A DNA stretch of 52,885 nt, taken from contig JAHEDJ010000016.1 of the NCBI GenBank assembly GCA_024641325.1, forward strand, positions 1 to 52,885. Direction: 5' to 3'. The DNA is from a bacterium. GTDB taxonomy: Bacteria; Actinomycetota; Acidimicrobiia; Spongiisociales; JAHEDJ01. The translations under genes were made by a program, and so were the position numbers. The notes beneath the pieces were generated by a model, which worked only from the letters and a program-made list of their open reading frames with translations, was not told the DNA's origin and ran no database searches. Within the stretch, counting starts at the first letter, position 1; each line of letters opens with the position of its first letter. Below, one piece after another: positions 15,854 through 24,221 of the stretch.

Positions 15854-16279
15854 ATGTTGCTGCGAAGATTCACCGTCTCAGAGAAATCGATGAGCCCTCT
15901 CCTCCAGGAGGGTGACTACGTCGTGACGATTGAGAAGCCTCCGAAACGTGGTGACGTGATCGTCTTCGAGCATCCGGCTCGCCCCGGATTCCACCTGATC
16001 AAGCGAGTGATCGGCTGCGGCGGTCAAACGGTCGAGGTGCGGAATGGAGCAGTGTCGGTCGACGGAATGGAATCCGCCGAGCCCTGGACTGCCGACGACA
16101 CCGCTCCCGACGGATCATGGCAAGTTCGCGACGAGCAAGTCTTCGTCCTGGGAGACGCCCGCCACCGGTCGAGCGACGATAGCCGCACCATCGGACCGGT
16201 CGACGTGGGCGAACGCACACATGTCGTCGTCTTCAGATACTGGCCGGCAAGGCGAGCCGGTCGGATCAAGCGACCGTAG
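15854..16279 (+). CDS. sodX: Nickel SOD maturation protease, S26 family
   Basis: SodX-type peptidase that trims the NiSOD leader to expose the nickel-binding histidine. The 141-residue protein is a short signal-peptidase-like (S26) fold with the catalytic serine in SEKSMSPLL (Ser12) and the lysine in HLIKRVIG (about Lys50). GDARHRSSDDSRTIGPV corresponds to the conserved box E of signal peptidases. It has no membrane anchor, as expected for a cytoplasmic SodX. Its divergent pairing with sodN supports the assignment. Confidence 0.9.
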   Translation: MLLRRFTVSEKSMSPLLQEGDYVVTIEKPPKRGDVIVFEHPARPGFHLIKRVIGCGGQTVEVRNGAVSVDGMESAEPWTADDTAPDGSWQVRDEQVFVLGDARHRSSDDSRTIGPVDVGERTHVVVFRYWPARRAGRIKRP

Positions 16280-16296
16280 ATCGGGTCCGGGTCGAG

Positions 16297-17403
16297 ATGG
16301 TTACACTCCCGCCCGTGCTTCGACGACCAGTGCTCACGATCGCCGCGATCGCAATGATCGCTGCATGCTCCTCACCCGAGTCGACTCCCACGGTCCTCGC
16401 CGCCCCTTCACCGGCGCCGACCACGCCGGCGAACACAACGACGACTCTCGCTCCGACCACCACCTCGACTTCAACTACGACGACCACCATGCCGCCGGGG
16501 CCCGTCTCGCCGCTAAACGGGTTGCCGATCGAAGACCCGTCGCTGGTCGATCGGCGGGTTCTCGCGGTCAAGATCGACAATCACTGGAACGCCCGCCCGC
16601 AATCCGGGATACAAGATGCCGATGCCGTGTACGAACTTCTCGTCGAAGCCGGGTTGACGCGGTTCATCGCACTGTTCCACCAAAGCGACTCGGACTACCT
16701 GGGCCCAATGCGCTCTGGCCGGCCGACGGATCCAACCCTGCTGAAACCGTTGGGAGCGACCTTCACGATCAGCGGCGCACAGGACTGGGTGGTCAATAGA
16801 ATCGTCTCGGCCGGCGTTTCGCTCATCGGTGAAGTCCGGCCCGCTACGTACCGGATCTCCAGCCGGTTTGCTCCGCATAATCTCTACGTCGACACGACCG
16901 CTTTGCGCGAGTATGCGAACGAACGCGGCTACCCCGACGATCCGCCACCCGATTTGTTCGCATGGGAATCGTGGAGCGATGACCTGCGCGCGCGGGCCAC
17001 CTCGATCAGTTTCGATTGGTCTCCGGGCCTGCAGGTGCGCTGGGATTGGACTGGAGAGCAATACGTTCGGTACACCGGCGGTGACCTCCACCAATGGATA
17101 CCACGTGAGGGCGATCCCGAGCAGCTGAGCACAGACACTCTCGTCGTGCTGTTCGCCAGGCGCTACACGGCATCGCCGTCCGGTGCAGGAAGTTCGGTCC
17201 CGGCGATGGATACCGTCGGCACCGGCCGGGCCCTCGTTTTCTCCGGCGGAGAAGTACGCGAAGGGACCTGGAGCAGGGACGCTATCGAGGAACCTTTCGC
17301 TTTGCAGGATGGAGACGGAGCGACATTGACCGTTCCGCCCGGCAGACCATGGGTCTCCGTTTTCCCCGACAGCCGTTCGATCACATGGGTATCAGATGAA
17401 TGA
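16297..17403 (+). CDS. DUF3048 (YerB-type) lipoprotein
   Basis: A predicted lipoprotein of 368 residues. The signal peptide ends in IAAC (lipidated cysteine near residue 24), and a Thr/Pro/Ser linker (residues 30-68) follows. The domain begins with SPLNGLPIED and the DUF3048 signature VLAVKIDNHWNARPQSGIQDADAVYELLVEAGLTRF, here in pieces: LAVKIDNH, ARPQSGI, VYELLVEAG. LGPMRSGRPTD and the C-terminal VSVFPDSRSITW also fit. The molecular function of the family is not established. It lies 17 bp after sodX and overlaps the amidase by 8 bp, so it may share their transcript. Confidence 0.85.
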   Translation: MVTLPPVLRRPVLTIAAIAMIAACSSPESTPTVLAAPSPAPTTPANTTTTLAPTTTSTSTTTTTMPPGPVSPLNGLPIEDPSLVDRRVLAVKIDNHWNARPQSGIQDADAVYELLVEAGLTRFIALFHQSDSDYLGPMRSGRPTDPTLLKPLGATFTISGAQDWVVNRIVSAGVSLIGEVRPATYRISSRFAPHNLYVDTTALREYANERGYPDDPPPDLFAWESWSDDLRARATSISFDWSPGLQVRWDWTGEQYVRYTGGDLHQWIPREGDPEQLSTDTLVVLFARRYTASPSGAGSSVPAMDTVGTGRALVFSGGEVREGTWSRDAIEEPFALQDGDGATLTVPPGRPWVSVFPDSRSITWVSDE

Positions 17404-18772
17404 CGTGCGCGAACTGGCTGCAGCCGTACGCGACCGGAAAGTAACCGCCACCGAGACGATCGTCGACCACCTCGAACGCATCGACTCTTCGACGCTGAAC
17501 GCATTCACGCTCGTCGACCACGAGGGTGCACTGGCCGCAGCCGGATCGATCGACCGGAGGATCAGGGCTGGAGAAGACCCGGGCCCGCTGGCAGGCGTCC
17601 CCATTGCCGTGAAGGACCTCATCGACCAGGCCGGACTGCTCAACACGGCCGGATCGTCGTTCTATCGAGAAGTCCCGGATCGAACCGCCATCGTGGTTCA
17701 GCGCCTGCAGGACGCCGGAGCAGTTCCGATCGGGCGCACCGGTCTGCATGAGTTCGCCTTCGGCTTTTCGAGCGAGAACCATTGGTTCGGGGCGGTACGC
17801 AACCCGTGGGACCCGACCACCTCCCCGGGTGGTTCATCCGGAGGTTCCGGCGCGGCGGTCTCGGCCGGCCTCGCAGCAGCCGGTCTCGGCACAGACACCG
17901 GCGGATCGGTGCGTGTCCCTGCCGCGTTGTGCGGGGTGATTGGTCTGAAGGTGACCCACGGACGCATCCCGATTTCGGGCGTCTTTCCGCTCGCTCCCTC
18001 GCTGGATACCGTCGGTCCGATCACGCGCTCTGTCGGAGGGGCCGCCCTGCTCTACTCACTCATGGCGGGCGGAGACCCCGGCGATCCCTGGTCGTCCTTG
18101 CGGCCCGTTCGTCCTGCCGGGGCGGCAACAGATCCAAACGACCTGGTAATCGGGGTTCCACGGGCATGGATCGAGGCAGGCCCGGTTTCTGATGATGTGG
18201 CAATGGCATTCAACTCGCTGTGCGATTCACTTTCCCGGGCCGGGGCTCGAATCGAATCGATCGACCTGACCGAAGCCGTTGCCTCCGAGCTCCTGGTGGC
18301 TTCGGCATACGGAGAGGTCGCAGCAGTTCACCGGTCGTTCCGGGAATCCGGCCGGGAATACGGACCCGAAGTGGAGCGCAGGATGTTGCGCGCCGATCAG
18401 ATCACCCTCGACGAATACCTGGCCGGCCTCCGATGGCGGGCCAAACTTCGCCAGTCCGCCCAACGCGCCTTCGCCCGGATCGACCTGATCATCACTCCGG
18501 CCACCGGTACCACGAAGAAGGTCATCGGCGAAGACACAGTCGAGGTCGGCGCTGATCGGGTCAACTACCGGGCAGCGCTCTCATGGTTCTCGGCACCTAT
18601 CAACCATGCAGGATTGCCGGCCCTGGTGGTCCCGCTCGCGGTTGGAGGATCGCCATCGCCCGCGGTCCAGATCATTGCTCCGTGGTGGCAGGAGCATCGC
18701 CTCCTCGAGTTCGGCGAATACCTCGAAGCCACTGGACAGAGCAGAGTGGAAACTCCCCCGGACGCGAAATGA
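17396..18772 (+). CDS. Amidase-signature family hydrolase
   Basis: A 458-residue amidase-signature enzyme with the Ser-cisSer-Lys triad: lysine in GVPIAVKDLID (about residue 73), cis-serine in SPGGSSGGSGAAV and nucleophile serine in GTDTGGSVRVPAALCG. Members hydrolyse amides or act as GatA in tRNA-Gln amidotransfer. No gatB or gatC is near, and the C-terminal half is not clearly GatA-like, so a catabolic amidase such as an allophanate or aliphatic amide hydrolase is more likely. The substrate cannot be told. Confidence 0.85.
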   Translation: MNDVRELAAAVRDRKVTATETIVDHLERIDSSTLNAFTLVDHEGALAAAGSIDRRIRAGEDPGPLAGVPIAVKDLIDQAGLLNTAGSSFYREVPDRTAIVVQRLQDAGAVPIGRTGLHEFAFGFSSENHWFGAVRNPWDPTTSPGGSSGGSGAAVSAGLAAAGLGTDTGGSVRVPAALCGVIGLKVTHGRIPISGVFPLAPSLDTVGPITRSVGGAALLYSLMAGGDPGDPWSSLRPVRPAGAATDPNDLVIGVPRAWIEAGPVSDDVAMAFNSLCDSLSRAGARIESIDLTEAVASELLVASAYGEVAAVHRSFRESGREYGPEVERRMLRADQITLDEYLAGLRWRAKLRQSAQRAFARIDLIITPATGTTKKVIGEDTVEVGADRVNYRAALSWFSAPINHAGLPALVVPLAVGGSPSPAVQIIAPWWQEHRLLEFGEYLEATGQSRVETPPDAK

Positions 18773-19312
18773 CAACCGGGCCTAACCGGCGGTGAGGTGG
18801 GTGCGCCCAATGCGGCACAGGCTTCGCATGACGCGGAGCCCGAAACGGGGAGGAACCTCGACACATCGAGGGATGGCGTACCGTCGTCGCACGCAGCCCA
18901 CCCCACCCCGGAAACCTTCGTCGGGTTACCCCGACGGCTTCTTGAGTGGTCCGGTTGTCAACACCACAATCATCCTCCAGCCACAGCCCACCGCATAGAG
19001 GAAAAGTACCCGCCCGGAACGGCAACTTACCGTAAGGTAGGTCTCTTGATCACTCCTCGTTATTTGACCCCATAACACCTGCGAATCAGGGCCTTTTTGC
19101 CGGCCTAGGCCCCGGTAGGACCGGGAACGACGGGAGAGTGACCTCCGACCCCCCGGCACCGACCGATGGACTCTGGTTGACCCGCAGGGAGAGGTACACT
19201 GGCCCGCCAGGGACGACCATCGGGTCATCCACACAACAAAGATGAAATCAGCCACGCATCGACCCGGTCAGCCCGAGGGCGGCGGGAGGTGGGTGGCCAA
19301 TAAAAGGAAGTG
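18773..19312. other. 540-bp intergenic region before korA
   Basis: No convincing gene. Two perfect hairpins lie in the left half: CCTCGA-CACA-TCGAGG at 18857-18872 and CGTCGGG-TTAC-CCCGACG at 18919-18936. The second may end the amidase transcript, though it lacks a clear T-run. The right half is GC-rich with several local hairpins, such as CCGG-TAGGA-CCGG and GGCCTAGGCC near 19105-19120, and could be a structured 5' leader for korA. I tested it by eye against glycine, TPP, cobalamin and ydaO riboswitch consensus sequences and found no match. Confidence 0.5.
19026..19036. promoter_or_regulatory. Palindrome upstream of korA
   Basis: The palindrome CTTAC-C-GTAAG overlaps a second one, TACCGTAAGGTA. 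It lies about 280 bp upstream of korA, just before an AT-richer stretch that could hold the promoter. It may be a regulator site; no specific factor is suggested. Confidence 0.3.
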
Positions 19313-21196
19313 ATGTCGGTGTCAGAAACAACTGCCACCCTCCCCGTCAACGAGAGCCCTTCGGAGCAGCAGGAACTCGACAAGGTCATCATCCGATTCG
19401 CCGGAGACTCCGGTGACGGCATGCAGCTGGCCGGGACCAGATTCACGGATGCCTCGGCGGCATTCGGAAACGACCTGGCGACCTTCCCGAGCTTCCCTGC
19501 CGAGATCCGTGCCCCGGCCGGTACCCTCGCCGGCGTATCGACTTTCCAGGTTCAAATTGCCGACTTCGACATCCTCACACCCGGTGACGAACCGGATGTG
19601 CTGGTGGCGATGAACCCGGCCGGCCTGAAGTCAAACCTCAAGGACGTCCGCCCGAACGGTACGATCGTGGTCAATTCGGAGGCGTTCATCGAGCGCAACC
19701 TTCACCGAGCCGGATATGACAAGAACCCGCTCGAGGATGGAAGTCTCGACAGCTACCGAATCATCTCCGCTCCCATGGAGACCCTCACCAAAGAGGCTGT
19801 GAAGGAAACAGGGGTGACCGGGCGCGAAGTCCTTCGCTCGAAGAACTTCTTCGCACTGGGGCTCATGGCGTGGCTGTTCAACCGACCCCTGGATCCAACA
19901 ACGGAATGGCTCGAGAAGAAGTTCTCGAAGCGGCCTGAAGTGCTCAATGCCAACCTGGCCGCGTTGAAGGCCGGCTGGAACTTCGGCCTCACCACCGACG
20001 CCGCCCGCACGACATACTCCGTTAAGCCGGCCAAGCTGGAACCCGGCACCTACACCAACGTGACGGGCAACACCGCCATGGCGTGGGGAGTGATCGCCGC
20101 CGGCCAGGCTGCCAAGTTGCCCGTCTTCTACGGAACGTACCCAATCACCCCGGCTTCGGACATCCTCCATGAGTTGTCCCGCCACAAGAACTTCGGGGTC
20201 AAGACATTCCAGGCCGAAGACGAGATCGCCGGCATCGGGGCTACGGTCGGCGCAGCCTTCACCGGCCATTTGGCGTTCACCGGAACGAGTGGTCCCGGAC
20301 TGGCGCTCAAGAGCGAAACGATCAGCCTCGCCCTGATGACAGAGCTGCCGTTGATCATCATCGACGTTCAGCGCGGCGGTCCTTCCACCGGACTGCCGAC
20401 CAAGCCCGAACAGGCCGACCTGTTGTTCTCGATCTTTGGGCGCCACGGTGAGGCACCGATGCCGGTGCTGGCCGCCAAGTCGCCGTCGGATGCTTTCGCC
20501 ATCACGATCGAGGCGGCTCGGATTGCTCTCAAGTACATGACTCCGGTCATCGTGCTCTCCGATAATTCGATCGCCACCGGATCGGAACCATGGAACTTGC
20601 CGGATGTGTCGAAGCTCCCCGACATCAGCAAGCCATTCCTGACCGGGCCGAATGCCGGCGATGAATATCTGCCCTACCTGCGCGATCCGCAGACCTTCGC
20701 CAGAGACTGGGCGGTGCCGGGCACTCCGGGCCTCGAGCACCGCATCGGAGGCCTCGAGAAGCAGGAGGTCACGGGGAACGTCTCCTACGACCCGAACAAC
20801 CACCAGCTGATGATCGACACGAGAGCGTGGAAGATCGCCAACATCGCCAACGACATCGACCCGGTCGAGACCGACGGTGACCCCGATGCCAAGCTACTGG
20901 TTCTCGGGTGGGGATCCACCTACGGCGTGATTCAGGGAGCAGCGCGACGGCTTCTGAAGCGTGGCGTCCCTGTGGCGACGGCGCATCTGCGTCATCTCAA
21001 TCCTTTCCCGGCCAACCTGGGCGAAGTCATCCGCAGTTTCGAGAAGGTCCTGATCCCTGAGTTGAATATGGGCCAGCTACGCCATCTCATCCGGGCCGAG
21101 TACCTGGTTCCGGCCATCGGATTCAACAAGGTGTCCGCGGAGCCGTTCAAGGTATCTGAAGTCGAGAAGAAGATCCTGGAGATCATCGAATCATGA
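19313..21196 (+). CDS. korA: 2-oxoacid:ferredoxin oxidoreductase, fused gamma-alpha subunit
   Basis: Large subunit of a CoA-dependent 2-oxoacid:ferredoxin oxidoreductase, probably 2-oxoglutarate (KorAB). It yields succinyl-CoA, CO2 and reduced ferredoxin, or runs in reverse. In the 627-residue protein the gamma domain comes first (residues about 20-210, VIIRFAGDSGDGMQLAG). The alpha part follows, with NTAMAWGVIAAG, YGTYPITPASDIL and FTGTSGPGLALKSETI. The C-terminal domain contains LVLGWGSTYG and LNMGQLRHLIR. This gamma-alpha fusion is typical of actinobacterial KorA. AAAGGAAG precedes the ATG at 19313; a GTG one codon earlier is possible. It overlaps korB by 4 bp. Confidence 0.93.
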   Translation: MSVSETTATLPVNESPSEQQELDKVIIRFAGDSGDGMQLAGTRFTDASAAFGNDLATFPSFPAEIRAPAGTLAGVSTFQVQIADFDILTPGDEPDVLVAMNPAGLKSNLKDVRPNGTIVVNSEAFIERNLHRAGYDKNPLEDGSLDSYRIISAPMETLTKEAVKETGVTGREVLRSKNFFALGLMAWLFNRPLDPTTEWLEKKFSKRPEVLNANLAALKAGWNFGLTTDAARTTYSVKPAKLEPGTYTNVTGNTAMAWGVIAAGQAAKLPVFYGTYPITPASDILHELSRHKNFGVKTFQAEDEIAGIGATVGAAFTGHLAFTGTSGPGLALKSETISLALMTELPLIIIDVQRGGPSTGLPTKPEQADLLFSIFGRHGEAPMPVLAAKSPSDAFAITIEAARIALKYMTPVIVLSDNSIATGSEPWNLPDVSKLPDISKPFLTGPNAGDEYLPYLRDPQTFARDWAVPGTPGLEHRIGGLEKQEVTGNVSYDPNNHQLMIDTRAWKIANIANDIDPVETDGDPDAKLLVLGWGSTYGVIQGAARRLLKRGVPVATAHLRHLNPFPANLGEVIRSFEKVLIPELNMGQLRHLIRAEYLVPAIGFNKVSAEPFKVSEVEKKILEIIES

Positions 21197-22203
21197 CAAC
21201 CCTCAACTACAAACGAGCCGATTTCCAATCGGACCAGGAAGTCAAATGGTGCCCGGGTTGTGGCGACTACACGATCCTCGCCTCGGTTCAGTCCTATATG
21301 GCCGAGATGGGTGTCGCCAGGGAGGACGTCGTGTTCATCTCCGGCATCGGTTGTTCGTCACGGTTCCCGTACTACATGAACACCTACGGCATGCACTCGA
21401 TTCATGGTCGCGCCCCGGCAATCGCCAGCGGCGTGATCACGGCCAATCCGGATCTGTCTGTGTGGGTCGTCACCGGAGACGGTGATGCTCTCTCGATTGG
21501 CGGCAACCACCTGATCCACGCTTTGCGTCGGAACGTCAACCTGAAGATCCTGCTGTTCAACAACCAGATCTACGGATTGACCAAGGGTCAGTATTCGCCA
21601 ACTTCTGAGGTGGGCAAGACGACCAAGTCGACGCCGTTGGGTTCGATCGATTTTCCGTTCAACCCTGTGAGCCTTGCCCTCGGCGCAGATGCGTCTTTCG
21701 TGGCCAGGACCCTCGATATGGACCGCAAACACACGATCGAGATCCTGAAACGTGCCCACGAGCATGAGGGCACCGCGTTGATCGAGATCTATCAGAACTG
21801 CAACGTGTTCAACGACAAGGCGTTCAATGCCCTGACCGGCAAAGAAGAGCGTGACTTCAACCAGATCCGCATGGAAGACGGCGAGCCGATCATCTTCGGC
21901 CCGGACCGCGAGAAGGCGGTGGTCATCGAGAATGGTGTGGCGCGGATCGTCGACACCAACTCGGTGGATCCGTCGCAGATCCATGTGCACGACTCTCACC
22001 AGGTGAATCCCAGCATGGCGTTTGCACTGAGCCGTCTCTCGTCGCATCCAGATGGCCCGACGCCCCTGGGAATCTTCCGTGACATCAACCGTCCCGTGTA
22101 CGACAGGGAAGTGAGTCGCCAGATCGAGGCTGTGACCGAGAAACGTGGCCCGGGCGACCTCCAGAAGCTGATCGCTTCACAAGGCACCTGGACCGTGGAG
22201 TAG
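21193..22203 (+). CDS. korB: 2-oxoacid:ferredoxin oxidoreductase, beta subunit
   Basis: Beta subunit, 336 residues, carrying thiamine diphosphate and one [4Fe-4S] cluster. Cluster cysteines are in VKWCPGCGDY, in GIGCSSRFPYY, and probably in EIYQNCNVF. The TPP-Mg motif is VTGDGDALSIGGNH followed by NNQIYGLTKGQYSPTS. The sequence around it (HSIHGRAPAIASG) fits 2-oxoglutarate or generic 2-oxoacid enzymes rather than four-subunit pyruvate ones. With KorA it replaces or supplements the NAD-linked 2-oxoglutarate dehydrogenase in the TCA cycle and supplies low-potential ferredoxin. Confidence 0.93.
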   Translation: MTTLNYKRADFQSDQEVKWCPGCGDYTILASVQSYMAEMGVAREDVVFISGIGCSSRFPYYMNTYGMHSIHGRAPAIASGVITANPDLSVWVVTGDGDALSIGGNHLIHALRRNVNLKILLFNNQIYGLTKGQYSPTSEVGKTTKSTPLGSIDFPFNPVSLALGADASFVARTLDMDRKHTIEILKRAHEHEGTALIEIYQNCNVFNDKAFNALTGKEERDFNQIRMEDGEPIIFGPDREKAVVIENGVARIVDTNSVDPSQIHVHDSHQVNPSMAFALSRLSSHPDGPTPLGIFRDINRPVYDREVSRQIEAVTEKRGPGDLQKLIASQGTWTVE

Positions 22204-22285
22204 CAGGCAACAGGTAACAGGATCGCTTGGCCTCCGGTTTGACGGAGGCCAAGTCGCGTCCGGCCAACAGCTAACGGCTAACGAC
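22204..22285. repeat. Word repeats between korB and the AlkD-like gene
   Basis: Two short tracts flank a terminator. The left reads GGCAACA-GGTAACA-GG directly after the korB stop. The right reads CCAACAG-CTAACGG-CTAACGA and contains the stop codon of the convergent AlkD-like gene. These are the same type as the heptad tracts near other stop codons in the window. Confidence 0.6.
22226..22253. terminator. Hairpin between convergent korB and AlkD-like gene
   Basis: A perfect 11-bp stem, CTTGGCCTCCG and CGGAGGCCAAG, with the loop GTTTGA sits between two convergent genes. There is no T-run, so termination by structure alone or with Rho is more likely than a classic intrinsic terminator. Confidence 0.65.
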
Positions 22286-22955
22286 TCAAATGCTTCGAGG
22301 CCTCGCGGAAACTCAGCCCGGACAGTTCTTCGCGGTGCTCGAAGACGAAAGTAGTGACGGCCTCCGGATCCGTTCTCGCGTACTGACGTAGTGCCCAGCC
22401 GATCGCTTTGCGGATGAAGAACTCCTTCTCGAAAGCCCGGCGCCGGCAATAGTCGAACAACATGTCGGCGTCGGTTCGTTCCTTGTGGGCGAGCTGGCTG
22501 ATAATGGCGGTGCGGCGGAGCCACATATCGTCGTCGTCGATCCACCGGTCGAGGACCGGCCGCATCTCCTCACGTTCGTTCAGGAGAACGTCACCGATCA
22601 GCCTCGAGGCGATGGTGTCGACGAGGTCCCACCATGCGCCCTCGACGATCAGCCGCCGGTAGAGGTCTATCTGGTCGAGAGTGATGAACGCTTGATGGGC
22701 GCGGGCGATGGCGATGGCCAGGTATTTCTCTTCTCGATGGGGAAGGGCCCAGAGCGTCTCGACCATCGCCCGGTATTCGGCGGCCGTCTGGGGCACGAAT
22801 CGACCCTTCAACTGCCTGGAGATGTCACGCGTGCCCGACATCTGCACGCCGTAGAACGGCATGTCGGTCTTCAGATAGGCGGCCATTTGCGGCGCCCGTA
22901 CAGGATCGGCCCTGGCCGTCAGCTCGGCTTGCACGTACTCGACCAGATCGTCCAT
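22278..22955 (-). CDS. DNA alkylation repair protein, AlkD-like
   Basis: A 225-residue all-helical HEAT-repeat protein of the AlkC/AlkD family, DNA glycosylases that excise cationic alkylated bases without flipping them. The active-site region is EGAWWDLVDTIASRLIG, where AlkD uses Trp and Asp, and the later RRTAIISQL and FFIRKAIGWALRQYARTDP also match the family. The start ATG at 22955 gives a full-length protein of usual size. It is probably transcribed alone or from the small membrane gene upstream, with repeat A2 between them. Confidence 0.88.
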   Translation of the reverse strand: MDDLVEYVQAELTARADPVRAPQMAAYLKTDMPFYGVQMSGTRDISRQLKGRFVPQTAAEYRAMVETLWALPHREEKYLAIAIARAHQAFITLDQIDLYRRLIVEGAWWDLVDTIASRLIGDVLLNEREEMRPVLDRWIDDDDMWLRRTAIISQLAHKERTDADMLFDYCRRRAFEKEFFIRKAIGWALRQYARTDPEAVTTFVFEHREELSGLSFREASKHLSR

Positions 22956-22982
22956 CCCGATCAGGATACGTCCCCATTTGTA

Positions 22983-23034
22983 GTTTTCTCAGCAATACTG
23001 TTGCGCGTGGGCAATGACAACATTGCTGAGAAAC
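22983..23034. repeat. Class A palindromic repeat, copy A2
   Basis: A 52-bp inverted repeat, GTTTTCTCAGCAATACTG on the left and ACATTGCTGAGAAAC on the right. Its spacer, CGCGTGGGCAATGA, is the reverse complement of the one in A1, A3 and A4, so this copy is inverted. It starts 7 bp beyond the stop of the small membrane gene, upstream of the AlkD-like gene. Confidence 0.85.
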
Positions 23035-23041
23035 TCTGAGA

Positions 23042-23278
23042 TCAGTAGCGCCGGTTGAGCCGGCGGCGAATCGCTCCCCAGCGGGACATGATCGAACCGG
23101 GGATCACACCGCCTAGGTGCAACGGCAGGAAATATCGCACGTGCGGGTCGCCTCCCATCAGTTCGACGACCAGCCATACCCCCCACACGAGAACTCCCAG
23201 AAAGATGAGCCAGCGCCCGCGCCGCTGAATTCGCGCAAGGCGTTCATCTTCATCAGCGAGGGTGGTTCGTTCGGTCAC
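23042..23278 (-). CDS. Small membrane protein of unknown function
   Basis: A 78-residue protein, not recognised. A charged N terminus (TERTTLADEDERLARIQRRGR) leads to a membrane helix (WLIFLGVLVWGVWLVVELMG, about residues 23-42), a second weakly hydrophobic part (FLPLHLGGVIPGSIM) and a basic tail RRRLNRRY. I chose GTG at 23278; the only in-frame ATG (23341) lies inside repeat B1 and would add residues encoded by the repeat. It is divergent from another membrane protein gene at 23409, and B1 sits in their shared upstream region. Confidence 0.6.
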   Translation of the reverse strand: MTERTTLADEDERLARIQRRGRWLIFLGVLVWGVWLVVELMGGDPHVRYFLPLHLGGVIPGSIMSRWGAIRRRLNRRY

Positions 23279-23325
23279 GGCGCCGGAGTATACGGACCGA
23301 CTCCCCTGGGTCGGCGATCCCAAAC

Positions 23326-23377
23326 CGTTTTCGCGCGACATTCTCTCGTTATAGGCAGAGAATGTCGCGCGAAAACG
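23326..23377. repeat. Class B palindromic repeat, copy B1
   Basis: A 52-bp palindrome with 21-bp perfect arms (outer 18 bases CGTTTTCGCGCGACATTC, then TCT) around the 10-base loop CGTTATAGGC. It lies in the shared upstream region of two divergent membrane protein genes. The second copy is B2 at 29364, with identical outer arms and the same TATAG in the loop. Confidence 0.88.
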
Positions 23378-23408
23378 CGGAAGAGCCAGACGAGATTAGG
23401 GTTGCGGC

Positions 23409-24140
23409 GTGGATTTCCTGGTACCGCTTCTAGCTGCAATAGCCGCAACCGGCTTCGCCATCGATCTCGGAGTCGATTGGCGCCGCCGCCCTCGACCCCA
23501 CGCCGGCATGTGGACGCTGGCGATGGGCGCCTACGCCCTCGCCACCTGGGCGCTGGTACTCGGACTCGGGTTCGGATGGGGCGCACTCAACTTCCGCCTG
23601 TTCTACTGGCTCGGCGCCATCGTCAACATCCCGTTCTTGGCCGCCGGCTCGGTGTTCCTCGTGCTCGGCCCGGTCGCCGGAAAGCGATTCGGATACGGCG
23701 TAGGCGTCTGGTCTGCGCTCGGGGCTGCAGCTACGTGGTTGGCCCCATTGAAGGGAGCAACAGAGACAGATGGCATTCCGGAGGGAAAAGAGCTATTCGA
23801 CTTCGTTATCGACGTCGGCGGCCTATCGGTACCGGGGCCGCGCGTTTTCGCCGCCTTTGCCGGCGGAGTGGCAACTCTGATCATCGTCGGGTTGGCCGGG
23901 TACAGCGCTGTGAAGTTCTGGCAATCGAACCGGATGCTGGCCGTGGGAAACTTGTTGATCGTGTTGGGCACACTGGCACCGGCCTTCGGCGGCTCACTGA
24001 CGGCGCTCGGCGAGGCAGCCGGCTTCGCTATCGCTCTGCTGATTGGAGCGGTCCTCTTGTGGACCGGCTACCGGGCAGCGACGGGGTCACGCAAACCCGG
24101 CTCCATGCCGATCGCCAAGGAGCTGCGCCAACGGCACTAG
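23409..24140 (+). CDS. Polytopic membrane protein of unknown function
   Basis: A 243-residue integral membrane protein, not recognised. I count about seven hydrophobic segments: FLVPLLAAIAATGFAIDLG, WTLAMGAYALATWALVLGLG, LFYWLGAIVNIPFLAAG, VFLVLGPVAG, VFAAFAGGVATLIIVGLAG, MLAVGNLLIVLGTLAPAFGG and FAIALLIGAVLLWTG. The start is GTG at 23409. No enzyme motif is visible. A small membrane gene is divergent, with repeat B1 between the two. Confidence 0.65.
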   Translation: MDFLVPLLAAIAATGFAIDLGVDWRRRPRPHAGMWTLAMGAYALATWALVLGLGFGWGALNFRLFYWLGAIVNIPFLAAGSVFLVLGPVAGKRFGYGVGVWSALGAAATWLAPLKGATETDGIPEGKELFDFVIDVGGLSVPGPRVFAAFAGGVATLIIVGLAGYSAVKFWQSNRMLAVGNLLIVLGTLAPAFGGSLTALGEAAGFAIALLIGAVLLWTGYRAATGSRKPGSMPIAKELRQRH

Positions 24141-24221
24141 CCGGGCCGCCATCGAAGACGACCTTGCTCACACCCCCGGCGACGGCTGGATTACATGACC
24201 TGAGGCGTGCCCGGGCGACGG

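Noticed and set aside
17396..18772. Amidase as GatA of the tRNA-Gln amidotransferase
   Set aside because: The catalytic triad is shared by the whole amidase-signature family and no gatB or gatC is adjacent, so the specific name is not supported.
19080..19310. Glycine, cobalamin or ydaO-type riboswitch before korA
   Set aside because: Fragments such as GGGAGAG and TTGACCCGCAG recall these classes, but the conserved cores (for example CTCTCAGG or the B12 box) are missing.
19631..20803. A 390-codon open frame antisense to korA
   Set aside because: The korA frame has clear catalytic motifs throughout; the antisense product resembles nothing.
23278..23341. ATG start at 23341 for the small membrane protein
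   Set aside because: This ATG is part of palindromic repeat B1 (ATGTCGCGCGAAAAC); the added residues are encoded by the repeat. GTG at 23278 is more plausible.
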